A stretch of DNA of 61,365 bases from positions 1-61,365 of the IMG/VR virus record IMGVR_UViG_3300037049_000148, one strand, 5' to 3'. Shown piece by piece: positions 7,571-16,366 of this stretch. The position numbers and the translations under genes are program-made. The notes beneath the pieces were generated by a model, which made no database searches, was not told the origin of the DNA, and saw only the letters and a list, made by a program, of their open reading frames with translations. The stretch is from a virus. How positions within the stretch are numbered: the stretch's first letter is position 1; each line of letters opens with the position of its first letter.

Positions 7571-8473
7571 ATGACCAAAGAAATTTTCCAGCGTTTAGTT
7601 TCCCAAATAATAAATCGCCGTCGAATACCTGTTGCTATAGGTATGATTATTTTCTCTATTTTGTGGTTTCTAACGGATGGCGATACTGTGGTAAGGAATT
7701 TTCTGTTAGGCATGGCAAATAAAGTGCCGAATATTTTTTGGGTTTATATTTTTGTTCTTTATGTCACTCATCCGATTTTGATTCCGTTGACTTTGATTTT
7801 TGTGATTATTCTTGGCCTGTTGCTTTGGGATGTTGTTGATAATATATTGACAAACTGGAATGATAAGATAGAAATATTGCCTTCCACTCGCACAGTTCAA
7901 TCTCTAGATGGTGGAAAATATCATTGCATTGCAATAAAGAACACCGGAGGAATAGATATTTCGGAATGCTTTGCCGATTTAGAAAGGGCGGTTTGGTTTC
8001 AGTTTAAGGATAATCAGATTATGGGAGGTAATGAAGTTGGATTTAGTGGTAGATTGGGCTGGGTAGAGAGTGATTTACAAACTAAAGAATGTAAGAGAAC
8101 TATTGAGAGGGAGAATTCTGGAACATTAGTTAGGGTTGTTGAGCAAAAAAAGAGTGGTTATATGATATTAAAAGGATGTGATGATAGTCAAGTTTGTGAA
8201 TCAAAAACTGCTGGAGAATGGCATTTGTTAATTCGTATTGGGGGGATAGTTGATGGATGGTCAATAAAACCGGTGTTTGCATACGTTACGACGGCACAGT
8301 TTGTAGACAAAGGCGAAGGCAGAATTCGACTTGATTCTTCAACTGGAGTTCTTCCAATTAAAAATCGGCAAGAGTTTGAAAATACAGTTAATCGTTGGAA
8401 AAAAATATATGAAGATCAAAATGAGCGGAATAAAAAAGGAAAAGAAGCAAATAAAGAAGACAACCCCTCCTGA
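7571..8473 (+). CDS. Two-TM membrane protein with cytoplasmic beta-rich domain
   Basis: 300 residues, ATG with GGAGGA upstream. Hydrophobic helices at about 19-35 and 58-88 are followed by a beta-rich domain (about 95-265) and a charged Lys/Glu-rich tail. Very AT-rich, unlike the structural genes, as expected for accessory cargo. The layout recalls 2TM-beta membrane effectors of bacterial conflict systems, and two other genes here (42047, 42819) share it. No enzymatic motif is seen. Function is not assigned. Confidence 0.7.
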   Translation: MTKEIFQRLVSQIINRRRIPVAIGMIIFSILWFLTDGDTVVRNFLLGMANKVPNIFWVYIFVLYVTHPILIPLTLIFVIILGLLLWDVVDNILTNWNDKIEILPSTRTVQSLDGGKYHCIAIKNTGGIDISECFADLERAVWFQFKDNQIMGGNEVGFSGRLGWVESDLQTKECKRTIERENSGTLVRVVEQKKSGYMILKGCDDSQVCESKTAGEWHLLIRIGGIVDGWSIKPVFAYVTTAQFVDKGEGRIRLDSSTGVLPIKNRQEFENTVNRWKKIYEDQNERNKKGKEANKEDNPS

Positions 8474-8485
8474 AGAAGGAGTTGT
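8460..8485 (-). terminator. Terminator for the late (-) operon
   Basis: Read on the minus strand: ACAACUCCU pairs with AGGGGUUGU (one G-U) around an 8-nt loop, followed by a U-rich run. It lies just past the last late gene. On the plus strand one C-A mismatch weakens it. Confidence 0.55.
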
Positions 8486-8511
8486 CCTGTTTCGCGTTGA
8501 ATTTGTTGGCT

Positions 8512-8964
8512 TTACTTCCCAACGTAGAAATCGATCACTTCCTGCGGGATCTTGAGCAGATGCAGGATCATCGAGACAAAGTCCTTGTTGAGAACGGGGG
8601 AGAGCAGAATGGTCATGAGTGCCAGTCCCGCGGCGGCCCACAAAGCCACTGCCTTGAGCCGATGACGCACCAGCCACGCTAGTGGCGGGTAGTCGATGTT
8701 GTACTTCTCCAGAGCTTCGATGCGGTGTATCAACGATGCGATGGCGTCATGATCGGTGCCAGTGTTCTTGCTGAGCTCCTCGACTTGCTTCCGCAGTTCT
8801 TCGGTGATCGCCACCAAGCCGGGCTCTGCATCGTACCCTCTCAAGGCGCGATGACTATCCTGAACATGCTCGTTAATGTCGATGAGGCGGGCATTGAAGC
8901 CGCCTAGCGCGGTCAGGATTTGAGCTAAAACGTTCCCCTGGGGATCTCCTTCCAGTTCTTTCAT
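8512..8964 (-). CDS. Coiled-coil protein with C-terminal TM segment
   Basis: 150 residues, ATG with AGGAG upstream. Charged helices (about 40-90) are followed by a hydrophobic segment (LKAVALWAAAGLALMTILL, about 104-122) and an amphipathic tail. Last gene of the late operon, beside tail-fibre genes. The fold is compatible with a holin-like or membrane-anchored accessory protein. No family identified. Confidence 0.65.
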   Translation of the reverse strand: MKELEGDPQGNVLAQILTALGGFNARLIDINEHVQDSHRALRGYDAEPGLVAITEELRKQVEELSKNTGTDHDAIASLIHRIEALEKYNIDYPPLAWLVRHRLKAVALWAAAGLALMTILLSPVLNKDFVSMILHLLKIPQEVIDFYVGK

Positions 8965-8990
8965 AGAAACTCCTGCAACAGTAAGATTTA

Positions 8991-9305
8991 TTATTCTTCC
9001 AACATAACCAAGGACCGACCAGTGATCAATGTGTTGTAAGTGAGAACGATCTGATTTTTGAGCAACACAACTTCCTCGCTTGTAAGATCAATCGGAACAT
9101 TGCCTTTTTCTGCGGCTTTGATGCGTAATGCGAGGCCCATGCGTTTAACTTGTTCTTCACCAGAAAGGTTGTCATCACGCCTTCTTGAAAGCAGGGCGTT
9201 TTCGCAGACATACGCCAGTGTCAAAGGAGGCTGGCCTTCGATTTCGGTATTAACAACTGGCTTGTCGTCCAGATTTAAAATGGGTTGGTTTAGATTTTTT
9301 TTCAC
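8991..9305 (-). CDS. Small late protein, chaperone-like by position
   Basis: 104 residues, GTG start with AGGAG upstream. Soluble, helical, moderately charged (residues 50-95 predicted helices). No domain recognised. Sits between a secreted protein gene and the operon end. Confidence 0.65.
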   Translation of the reverse strand: MKKNLNQPILNLDDKPVVNTEIEGQPPLTLAYVCENALLSRRRDDNLSGEEQVKRMGLALRIKAAEKGNVPIDLTSEEVVLLKNQIVLTYNTLITGRSLVMLEE

Positions 9306-9356
9306 GTTGTCTCCTGTTGTAATGTTATTCAGTTTTCGTTATCACGATAACCGAAT

Positions 9357-9839
9357 TTATTTCAGTTCCTCGATCTTGACCACATTGTTTATATAAAACA
9401 TGTTTTCAATCGCGGAAACAGCAACATACTTTTCGCGACCGTCGCTCCACACTTGCAAGGGATCCATTCGTATATCGGGCTGTATGCAAAACGGGATAGG
9501 CGGAGTAGCCGTTAAGACGAACACCATGAAATATCCGTGTTTCCACAATCCACTTGCGATGGAAAGAGTTGGCCCGCACGTGAATGCAGCTCGTTTTACA
9601 ATCTTGCCTACAAAGCCAACATCAGGAAATAGGTTAATGTTGACAAGATCGCAGGAAGGTGCTTTAGTGTTAATGGTTGCGTAACGATCACGCACGATGG
9701 TTGGGTCGTCATGGTATACCGGCGAGAATTTGGTGAACAGCGTGCATGTTGATGGTTTGGTTTCATACGCCCTCGCCGGCACGGGAGCCGGGAACAAAAT
9801 ACATACGACCAAAATCGCCAAGAGAAAAACCTTTTTCAT
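9357..9839 (-). CDS. Secreted or virion-exported protein with signal peptide
   Basis: 160 residues from the ATG at 9839 (AAGGA upstream). An in-frame upstream start at 9875 lacks a ribosome site. The N-terminus KKVFLLAILVVCILFPAPVPARA is a clear Sec signal peptide with cleavage near 23-26. Four to five Cys follow in the mature part, suggesting disulfides outside the cytoplasm. A secreted product in the late operon of a temperate phage may be a lysogenic-conversion factor. Function unknown. Confidence 0.7.
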   Translation of the reverse strand: MKKVFLLAILVVCILFPAPVPARAYETKPSTCTLFTKFSPVYHDDPTIVRDRYATINTKAPSCDLVNINLFPDVGFVGKIVKRAAFTCGPTLSIASGLWKHGYFMVFVLTATPPIPFCIQPDIRMDPLQVWSDGREKYVAVSAIENMFYINNVVKIEELK

Positions 9840-9850
9840 GAGTATCCTTT

Positions 9851-11089
9851 CTATGCTACGGCCACGTATCGCCACGTTCCGCCCATGCGGACGCCGAGCT
9901 TATATGTTGTGCCGTTATTAATTGCTACAAGGCAAGCCGGTGTGTTTCCTGCCAGCGCGTCGGTTGCGGTCGTTTGGGATGTTATGTATGGGATAACCAG
10001 CGATCCTACAGAGCCCGGGGCAACGTTTGAGCCAGATCCAATTGCAATGGCAGTTGGCGTATAAATCACTCCAGACGATCGGTAGATGACGAGCACGCTT
10101 CGCAGAAAAACGCCGCTATCATCGTAGTTATTGATCGACATATTGGAGCCAACATTCGCTCCATTCTCTGCTGTGCCATTTGCGCCAACGATAGCGTTGC
10201 GCACCGATCCGTTTGTGTCGAAAAAGATTGCCCTGGCTGATCCCGCTGATCCGTTAATAACTTCTGATGCTGAACCAGACCCACTTCCAACTTGCAGAGA
10301 GCCAGCCACAGTCGCATTTCCAGCCACACTTAAGGCGTTGTCAACTGTAAGGCTTCCATTGAATTCTGCTGTGTAGGTAGCAGGCGAATTAGTGGCAGTT
10401 ATCGTCAACGACGATATTCCATAAAGTCCATCGGCAGCGAGGTAGATTTGAGATGCTTTTTGTCCACTGTTCGCCATTGGAGCTGTAATATTTACAGATG
10501 CCACGTAGCCAAGGAGAGGTATCGAAGCGGCTGATCCCCAGATATAACCAATGTAATTGGCATACCCGGTATCAAACCATGTAACTGCATTTGGACCCGG
10601 GTTCAGACCACTCGTGAACAAAATGCCACTACTATTCAGTTTCAGCGCACCGGCTCCAGCAACAATCGATCCGTCTGTGTCGACATATGCTTGTACAGTC
10701 GTGCCTCCCCTAAACTCCAGCATTCCAGCCACGGAGTTCCAGTGCATATTAGCCTTGCCGATTGTGTTGTCTCCAAACAACACATCTCCGCCCGCTAAAG
10801 TTTCTCCGTTATAAATCAGCGAAGAACCCGTAACCAAGAGTGACGTGGTGGCCGGTTTGCTGATGTCCGATCCAAGCAAAAAAGTCGATGTGATGTTATC
10901 GATCCCCATGGTCTGGAGACCATTTTGGAAATTGAAGTTGTTGTAAATCATCCCGGAAGAATTCGTGACAATTCCCGGGTTGCACATTCCGACGCCGGAA
11001 GCTTGCGTGTTCACGGCGTCCATTGGGTCGCCTGTACCGTACCAGGCGCCCTGGTTTTGGCCGAAGGCAAATGGAAACCCGGTGTTCAT
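9851..11089 (-). CDS. Tail fibre / distal tail protein
   Basis: 412 residues rich in Gly, Ser, Thr, Asn and Ala with repeated short beta-strands, as in trimeric fibre shafts. Segments such as SLTVDNALSVAGNATVAGS resemble tail-fibre beta-helix repeats. The start overlaps the upstream stop (TAATG). Likely role: host-surface contact. The C-terminal 40 residues look like a separate small knob. Specific receptor unknown. Confidence 0.7.
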   Translation of the reverse strand: MNTGFPFAFGQNQGAWYGTGDPMDAVNTQASGVGMCNPGIVTNSSGMIYNNFNFQNGLQTMGIDNITSTFLLGSDISKPATTSLLVTGSSLIYNGETLAGGDVLFGDNTIGKANMHWNSVAGMLEFRGGTTVQAYVDTDGSIVAGAGALKLNSSGILFTSGLNPGPNAVTWFDTGYANYIGYIWGSAASIPLLGYVASVNITAPMANSGQKASQIYLAADGLYGISSLTITATNSPATYTAEFNGSLTVDNALSVAGNATVAGSLQVGSGSGSASEVINGSAGSARAIFFDTNGSVRNAIVGANGTAENGANVGSNMSINNYDDSGVFLRSVLVIYRSSGVIYTPTAIAIGSGSNVAPGSVGSLVIPYITSQTTATDALAGNTPACLVAINNGTTYKLGVRMGGTWRYVAVA

Positions 11090-11484
11090 TAATACGTTCC
11101 GCTTTCTACGACATAACTAAACGCAGTGCCATTTTGCGTTGCTACGCCCAAAGAATATCCAGCAGGCAGAACCAAAGCATTCTCTCCCTGCAATAAAAGC
11201 TGGTAACCCCAGCCGGCCACAGTGGCGGAAACTGTCACAGCCATGACTGGAACCTCCATCCATAAACGCCATCCACTTCCATCGTTGGCAAAGAAGCGGA
11301 TCATGCCGGCAGTTGTGGTGGTCAGCGCCCGGATGGTGATCTTTTTGACGCGGGTGCCGTTTGTCGCTCCAGTTACCATGGATTGAATAGTGCCCGTACC
11401 ATCACGATTGGAATTTGCCGTATTGAACGTCCCGATATTCAAAGCAGGCATTAGAACGAAAACAGGAGTAATGTTAGGGGCCAT
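11089..11484 (-). CDS. Minor tail / fibre-associated protein
   Basis: 131 residues, almost entirely beta-strand by composition (Thr, Val, Ala, Gly), no Cys. Lies between two fibre-like genes. Probably a small virion protein with a jelly-roll-like fold. The start at 11484 follows the upstream gene by 9 nt. Confidence 0.6.
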   Translation of the reverse strand: MAPNITPVFVLMPALNIGTFNTANSNRDGTGTIQSMVTGATNGTRVKKITIRALTTTTAGMIRFFANDGSGWRLWMEVPVMAVTVSATVAGWGYQLLLQGENALVLPAGYSLGVATQNGTAFSYVVESGTY

Positions 11485-11493
11485 AGTTTTTCC

Positions 11494-11934
11494 TTAAACG
11501 TAGGTTTGAGCCATAATCCACTTGATGGCGGGTTGAATGCCAGTGGCATAATTGTCTGCATATTGCTTGTTGACTGCGTCCGTCGGATTGACGGGAGCAG
11601 CAAGATTGATGATCCGGAAATTGCCCAGGTCCACATTGCCTGTGGTGGGAGCGCCCGTGGGATTGGCAAGTTCATTATTGGCGACCACTGGAGATGAAGC
11701 CGCGGCGCTGTCAACGATATGCGCGGTGGGGATGCCGTTATCCCAGGTAATGGTCACGGGCTGGCCGATATAGGTCGCGGTTCCAATGGTCTGCACGTGA
11801 CGCATGACGAACGAATGCGCCTTGACGTACACATCAATAAACGAACCGTCGATGGAGAAGACCGTGCCTTTGGTAGGGCGGTTCTTGTCTTGAAGATCTG
11901 CGAACTTCTTTAGCTTTGAATAGGTATCCTTCAT
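11494..11934 (-). CDS. Tail fibre-like protein with fibre N-terminal motif
   Basis: 146 residues. The C-terminal part contains NLAAPVNPTDAVNKQYAD, a motif widely seen in tail-fibre proteins just before the shaft. The N-terminal 60 residues form a small beta domain, perhaps the attachment to the tail tip. The start overlaps the stop of the upstream giant tail gene (ATGA). Confidence 0.7.
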   Translation of the reverse strand: MKDTYSKLKKFADLQDKNRPTKGTVFSIDGSFIDVYVKAHSFVMRHVQTIGTATYIGQPVTITWDNGIPTAHIVDSAAASSPVVANNELANPTGAPTTGNVDLGNFRIINLAAPVNPTDAVNKQYADNYATGIQPAIKWIMAQTYV

Positions 11935-14900
11935 GCGGCAAATCCTTGAACAACAGACGAAATGTCGAATGTGTCACCGGTAAAACCCAGGTTGAGTTGG
12001 GTGCTCATGATGCCGATGCTGACTGGAGACCCGGCTTCGCCGGCGATGGGAACATTCACGAGATCGCCAGGCTGAAGAGCCGGGTGAAATACAGTGTCCA
12101 GAGTCCAGATCTCTGACCGCTGCCTTGAGGAGTTGAGGTAATACTGGGCTTCGCCGGTTTCATCCAACGTTGTGTTGGAATAATACGAACTCTCATCCTC
12201 GAAGATGTTTCCGACGGCGGAAAGTCCATTGAAGTCGGCCACCTCGACCACCTGCAACCCTTCCAGGCGCATACGGGTAACCCGAGAGTCGTCGTATTCG
12301 TGCTGGGCGGTGATCACAATGTCGGGAAGCGTCCCGCCGGAGATGGGCATCTTCCAGAAGAACATGCTTCCATCGGCATTCGAGCGGAAGTACACGCGGC
12401 GATTACGGGTCAGGTCATCCAAGCATTGCATGCCATTCCCACGAGTTCCAACCGTGATGTCTGCCAGCAGGTCGTTCACTTCCGAATAAAGAAAATGGAA
12501 TGCCGGCGTCGGAGATGCTACAGGGTTGTAGATCGTGAAAGCTTTGTAGGTTCCACTCGTGAACGTATCATCACGGAACGAGAACAGGAATTTGTGATCC
12601 AGCCAAACGGAGATCATGTTGACATGGACGGAGATCTTCAACCTGCCGGATTGCGCAATCGACGCCACTGTATATTGTTTCAGCAGGGTTTGAACGTTTG
12701 ACACGTAAGAGTAAAGGGACAGGAAGCAGGCTGTTCCGTTGTATGTAAAATTCAACCAATAGCCATTGACTGGATGGGCGCCCACCGGGATGGCGGTGGG
12801 AGACCGAAACGCCATGCCTACGGCAACGTTGTTCGCCAGAGACGGAGGAACAGAAATTTCAGCAATGAAATTGATCAAGCTGTTCTCAGGAACCTGGACG
12901 TTGGTCCATGTACTGGCGGCTCCAACCTGGTCTTGATCGACAAGATCGTTCTGTTCCACATCTCCGCCGGTCTGTCCGATCACGTGCTGAAGAGCATCGC
13001 CCAGGGTGACATCCTCGTCCTGCGTGAAATACTCGATCTGGTCGCAGAACAAGGTGATGGGTGCGTACACGTATGCGATGCTGTTGTTGTGTGGAATTGC
13101 CGTTGTGCCAAGCAGCCCTCGCCCGCTAAGGTTCAATCCTGGTGCGATGCGGGCGTTGTGAGACAGGTAGTAATTATTCAGGGCATAACCCGTGGGATCC
13201 GTTACGCCGTCGCTGGGTACGAACACCGTTGGGTCCGCGCCAAAATAATACATCGATGGAATACCGGAAGCGACCCAGCTTCCTTTAGCCGTATTGCCGA
13301 TATCCATCTTCCAACCGGGATAATACGTACCGCTGGTGGGGATCCAAAGATCACCGCGGCGTGTGGCGTCAGCGTTAGGATCGGAATATGTGCATAGCAG
13401 CGAACGATTGAGTCCCACAAACACAATGACCGCGTTTTGAGCATAGTTGATGGCGTTGAACGGGGATGACTTTGGTCCTGCAATCGGTATCCATGCGGCT
13501 CCGGTATATGCGCCATCCAGACGAACAGCCGGCCAAAAGATAATCGGATAGGTGTTGCCAGCAAGAGATCCGTTGGTAAAGCTCGTTTTCGAGCTGTACG
13601 ACAGGATTTCCTGATCCACCAGGATCGAGCCGGAGGCCGGAAAGCCGGTCAGACTACCCAGGCCAATCACTGTGTCCGTGTCTGAAAACTCGTAAGACGA
13701 GATGGAGGTCGTTAGCTGTTTCTGCATCACGATGAAGCCATGTCCCAGGTTTTGATTGACCCAGGCGTTGGCTTTGCCGTATGAATAGGAAATCAAGTTG
13801 GTCCAGGTGGTTGCTCCGTCCACCTGGTAATCCACTTTGATCATGCCTTCCACAAAGTAGATCTGGAACCAGATCATGGCGTTCTTCGCGGCGGTAAAAG
13901 CTTGAGTCGCAAGCGAGGTCATGACATTGGCTTTCCAGTCGTACAAAGCAACACCCTCAGAGCCACCAGCTTCATTGCGGCTATAGACCGCCACGAGGCC
14001 GTTGTACTGAAGTTGGTTTGGGCCAACCGCGTCGTAATTCACGCCAAGGCGAACGGCGGCGTCAGCCGCGTTCTCGCGATAGTAATTGAGACCGACGCCA
14101 AAACGCGGGTTGCGGGTGGAAAGATCCGTGGTCGCTTCGTTGTAGAAACGGGCGCGCATGACCCCGCCACGCGATGAATTGCAGGCGGTGTACATTACGT
14201 TCCACTGATTGAAATTGCCTGGAGTGGCTGCGTTCGTTGGAACGGTGAAAATCTCGATCGCGTCCACGTCGATGTAATTTGCCACCGGCGTTCCATGGGA
14301 GATCTTCACGGTATGACTGCCCGAGGGCAGCACGGAACTGACATACGATCCCTGGACGCGTGTGGGATTATTGGCATTGACCGTGGCGACCAATGTTCCG
14401 TCAACGGAAATATTGTGCAAGCCGCGATCTACGTTGCGCGTATAGTAGAAGATGAAACCGACCCCGGTAAATGTAAAGGTGGCGTATCCGTTGGGATCAC
14501 TGGAATTGTCGTAATGAATGGACGCCCCATACACTCCGGTAATGGGGTTCCATCCCTGCGAGGCGTCCACGCCCCACGAGCCGCTATACATCCATCCCGG
14601 ATCCGTGTCGTTGTATATTGTTCCGCCGCCTGTTTTGAACCCGCTCCCGAACACGATCGTTCCGCCGTCATCCTCCACGAATTGCGTGAGGTCAGAAGCG
14701 GCGCCAACGGCGGTTGTCTGAGAGGGTATGTAAATGCCTTGATCGGGCTGCCAGCCGGCCAGGCGCTTGGTGGAAGTTGACACAACCGAGATCGATAGGT
14801 CCTGTCCTTCACCTTTTGTTGAGAGGATCCTGTCGATCTCGCCGGTGAGAGCAGTTCCATAGTTTCCGTTGTAGGAAACTTCGAGGATCACTTCCGCCCC

Positions 14901-15998
14901 TTTGACCAGGGCTGCGTGTGGAAAGATGGCCGGTGACATGGTGAGCTGAAGCGTGGAACTGCGGTTCTCGCCTTCGGTAAGAGTCAAGTTCACGATGTCA
15001 GATGTGACCAACTTCAGGCTGGAAGTGTCAACTCCAAACAAATTGGTTGCTGTTGCGACGGCGTATCCGGCACAGCCAGAAGACACGAGCTGGTTCCCGC
15101 CAATCAAAAGCAGTTTGCCGCCAATTTGCGAAGCAGAAATGAACATATCGCGCCCGAGCGTGTAGACTTCCGGGCCCATGAGATAAACATCCATGGAGAC
15201 AGGGTCGCCGTCGCTGGTACGGGTGAGACGCCCGGTGACCACCGCCATTCCGTTGATCACACTTGCGCCATAAAGCTTCAATCCATACAGAGCGTTGATC
15301 GCATCGATGGCGATAATGGATCGGGGTTGCCCCCAGGTATTCGTGGATGCCCGGTGAGAAAGCTCGATCACGCGACCTGCATCCAAATCCTGATAATACA
15401 CATAATCAATGGCGTTCCCGAATTGATCGGTTATGGTGATCGCATCGAATTGATTGGTGGTAGACGAAGTTCCATAGACACCACCACTCCAGGTCGTGGA
15501 TGTACCTCCAGAAAGGTAGGCAATTTGCCAACGCGTGGAGTAATAAAAGACATAACAACCGGATGCAACCGGAGCCAGTGTAACGGGGTAAGCGATGCTT
15601 ACGCCGGCAGATACTTCAGAGCCAAACGTACTTCCGTTGAAGGTGCGATAGTTGATGCTGTTGTCTGGTTTTTGATACCACACATACCCACCCTCTATGC
15701 CAGGCTTTGAACCTGTGGCGAGAACAATGGAGCTATCGTTCCATGTCGGCCACGTGGAAACAATGGTTCCAATGGATTGAGTAAATAAATGATGGGTAGC
15801 GGGATCGTTCACCACACGAAAAAGACTTGCTCCTGAAATGGAAGTGGCACTGTCGATCAAAGTGGGGTCAGTAATCCCAAGACTGTCTGTCAGGGCGGCA
15901 TTTGAGAACAACGGTCTCTTGACGCGGAAAGTCACCCGGGCGCCTGCGGTCTTCGGGTTGGGAATGAGTGAGAGAAGGGATGACATTCCTGGTTTCAT
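11931..15998 (-). CDS. Large tail-tip / baseplate hub protein
   Basis: 1,355 residues from the ATG at 15998, which overlaps the stop of the preceding small gene (ATGA). The ORF is open for 105 more codons upstream, but that stretch is the out-of-frame shadow of the neighbour. The sequence is beta-rich throughout with several lectin-like segments (about 600-700 and 760-900). The ending, with DLVNVP...GIMSTQLNLG, resembles tail-associated hub domains that bind the distal tail. Expected role: tail tip, host binding and genome-delivery trigger. Two dispersed-palindrome copies lie inside (12208, 14395). Confidence 0.75.
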   Translation of the reverse strand: MKPGMSSLLSLIPNPKTAGARVTFRVKRPLFSNAALTDSLGITDPTLIDSATSISGASLFRVVNDPATHHLFTQSIGTIVSTWPTWNDSSIVLATGSKPGIEGGYVWYQKPDNSINYRTFNGSTFGSEVSAGVSIAYPVTLAPVASGCYVFYYSTRWQIAYLSGGTSTTWSGGVYGTSSTTNQFDAITITDQFGNAIDYVYYQDLDAGRVIELSHRASTNTWGQPRSIIAIDAINALYGLKLYGASVINGMAVVTGRLTRTSDGDPVSMDVYLMGPEVYTLGRDMFISASQIGGKLLLIGGNQLVSSGCAGYAVATATNLFGVDTSSLKLVTSDIVNLTLTEGENRSSTLQLTMSPAIFPHAALVKGAEVILEVSYNGNYGTALTGEIDRILSTKGEGQDLSISVVSTSTKRLAGWQPDQGIYIPSQTTAVGAASDLTQFVEDDGGTIVFGSGFKTGGGTIYNDTDPGWMYSGSWGVDASQGWNPITGVYGASIHYDNSSDPNGYATFTFTGVGFIFYYTRNVDRGLHNISVDGTLVATVNANNPTRVQGSYVSSVLPSGSHTVKISHGTPVANYIDVDAIEIFTVPTNAATPGNFNQWNVMYTACNSSRGGVMRARFYNEATTDLSTRNPRFGVGLNYYRENAADAAVRLGVNYDAVGPNQLQYNGLVAVYSRNEAGGSEGVALYDWKANVMTSLATQAFTAAKNAMIWFQIYFVEGMIKVDYQVDGATTWTNLISYSYGKANAWVNQNLGHGFIVMQKQLTTSISSYEFSDTDTVIGLGSLTGFPASGSILVDQEILSYSSKTSFTNGSLAGNTYPIIFWPAVRLDGAYTGAAWIPIAGPKSSPFNAINYAQNAVIVFVGLNRSLLCTYSDPNADATRRGDLWIPTSGTYYPGWKMDIGNTAKGSWVASGIPSMYYFGADPTVFVPSDGVTDPTGYALNNYYLSHNARIAPGLNLSGRGLLGTTAIPHNNSIAYVYAPITLFCDQIEYFTQDEDVTLGDALQHVIGQTGGDVEQNDLVDQDQVGAASTWTNVQVPENSLINFIAEISVPPSLANNVAVGMAFRSPTAIPVGAHPVNGYWLNFTYNGTACFLSLYSYVSNVQTLLKQYTVASIAQSGRLKISVHVNMISVWLDHKFLFSFRDDTFTSGTYKAFTIYNPVASPTPAFHFLYSEVNDLLADITVGTRGNGMQCLDDLTRNRRVYFRSNADGSMFFWKMPISGGTLPDIVITAQHEYDDSRVTRMRLEGLQVVEVADFNGLSAVGNIFEDESSYYSNTTLDETGEAQYYLNSSRQRSEIWTLDTVFHPALQPGDLVNVPIAGEAGSPVSIGIMSTQLNLGFTGDTFDISSVVQGFAA
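12208..12223. repeat. Dispersed palindrome, exact copy
   Basis: TTTCCG-ACGG-CGGAAA within the tail-tip gene. Confidence 0.85.
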
Positions 15999-16366
15999 GA
16001 GATTTGCACCAGCGTGATGTTGACTTGGAACATGTTTGTGCCGGCATCCCACACCGGGGTGAGCGATGCTTCGCCGACGTGACGGTCGATCACTACGGAA
16101 TAGGTCACTCCGTAATGATCGACGAACGTCAGGGTGGTCAGCTTGGCATACGTGGCCCGCAAGTCGGAAATGGCGCCGTATCCAGTAGCCGGCGTCACGG
16201 GAACCGTAATCACGCCCGCCCACTGATTGGTCATGGATGGGCCAAAGGTCACGTTGCGTCCGCCGGATAGCAGCTTCTTGATGACCACCGGGCGCTCTTT
16301 TGTGGGTGCCCACTGTTTATGAATGGTTGCGTATTTGAAGCCATCGAGTGTGATGTAAGCGTTCAT
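15995..16366 (-). CDS. Small tail protein (distal-tail-like)
   Basis: 123 residues, beta-rich, located directly after the tape-measure gene, where Dit-like proteins usually sit, and shorter than classical Dit. Contains no catalytic motif. Its ATG at 16366 abuts the tape-measure stop and its own stop overlaps the next start, indicating coupled translation. Confidence 0.6.
   Translation of the reverse strand: MNAYITLDGFKYATIHKQWAPTKERPVVIKKLLSGGRNVTFGPSMTNQWAGVITVPVTPATGYGAISDLRATYAKLTTLTFVDHYGVTYSVVIDRHVGEASLTPVWDAGTNMFQVNITLVQIS

Noticed and set aside
15999-16313. N-terminal extension of the tail-tip gene
   Set aside because: Open in frame but fully covered by the 15995-16366 gene. The ATG at 15998 has the ATGA overlap typical of this operon.
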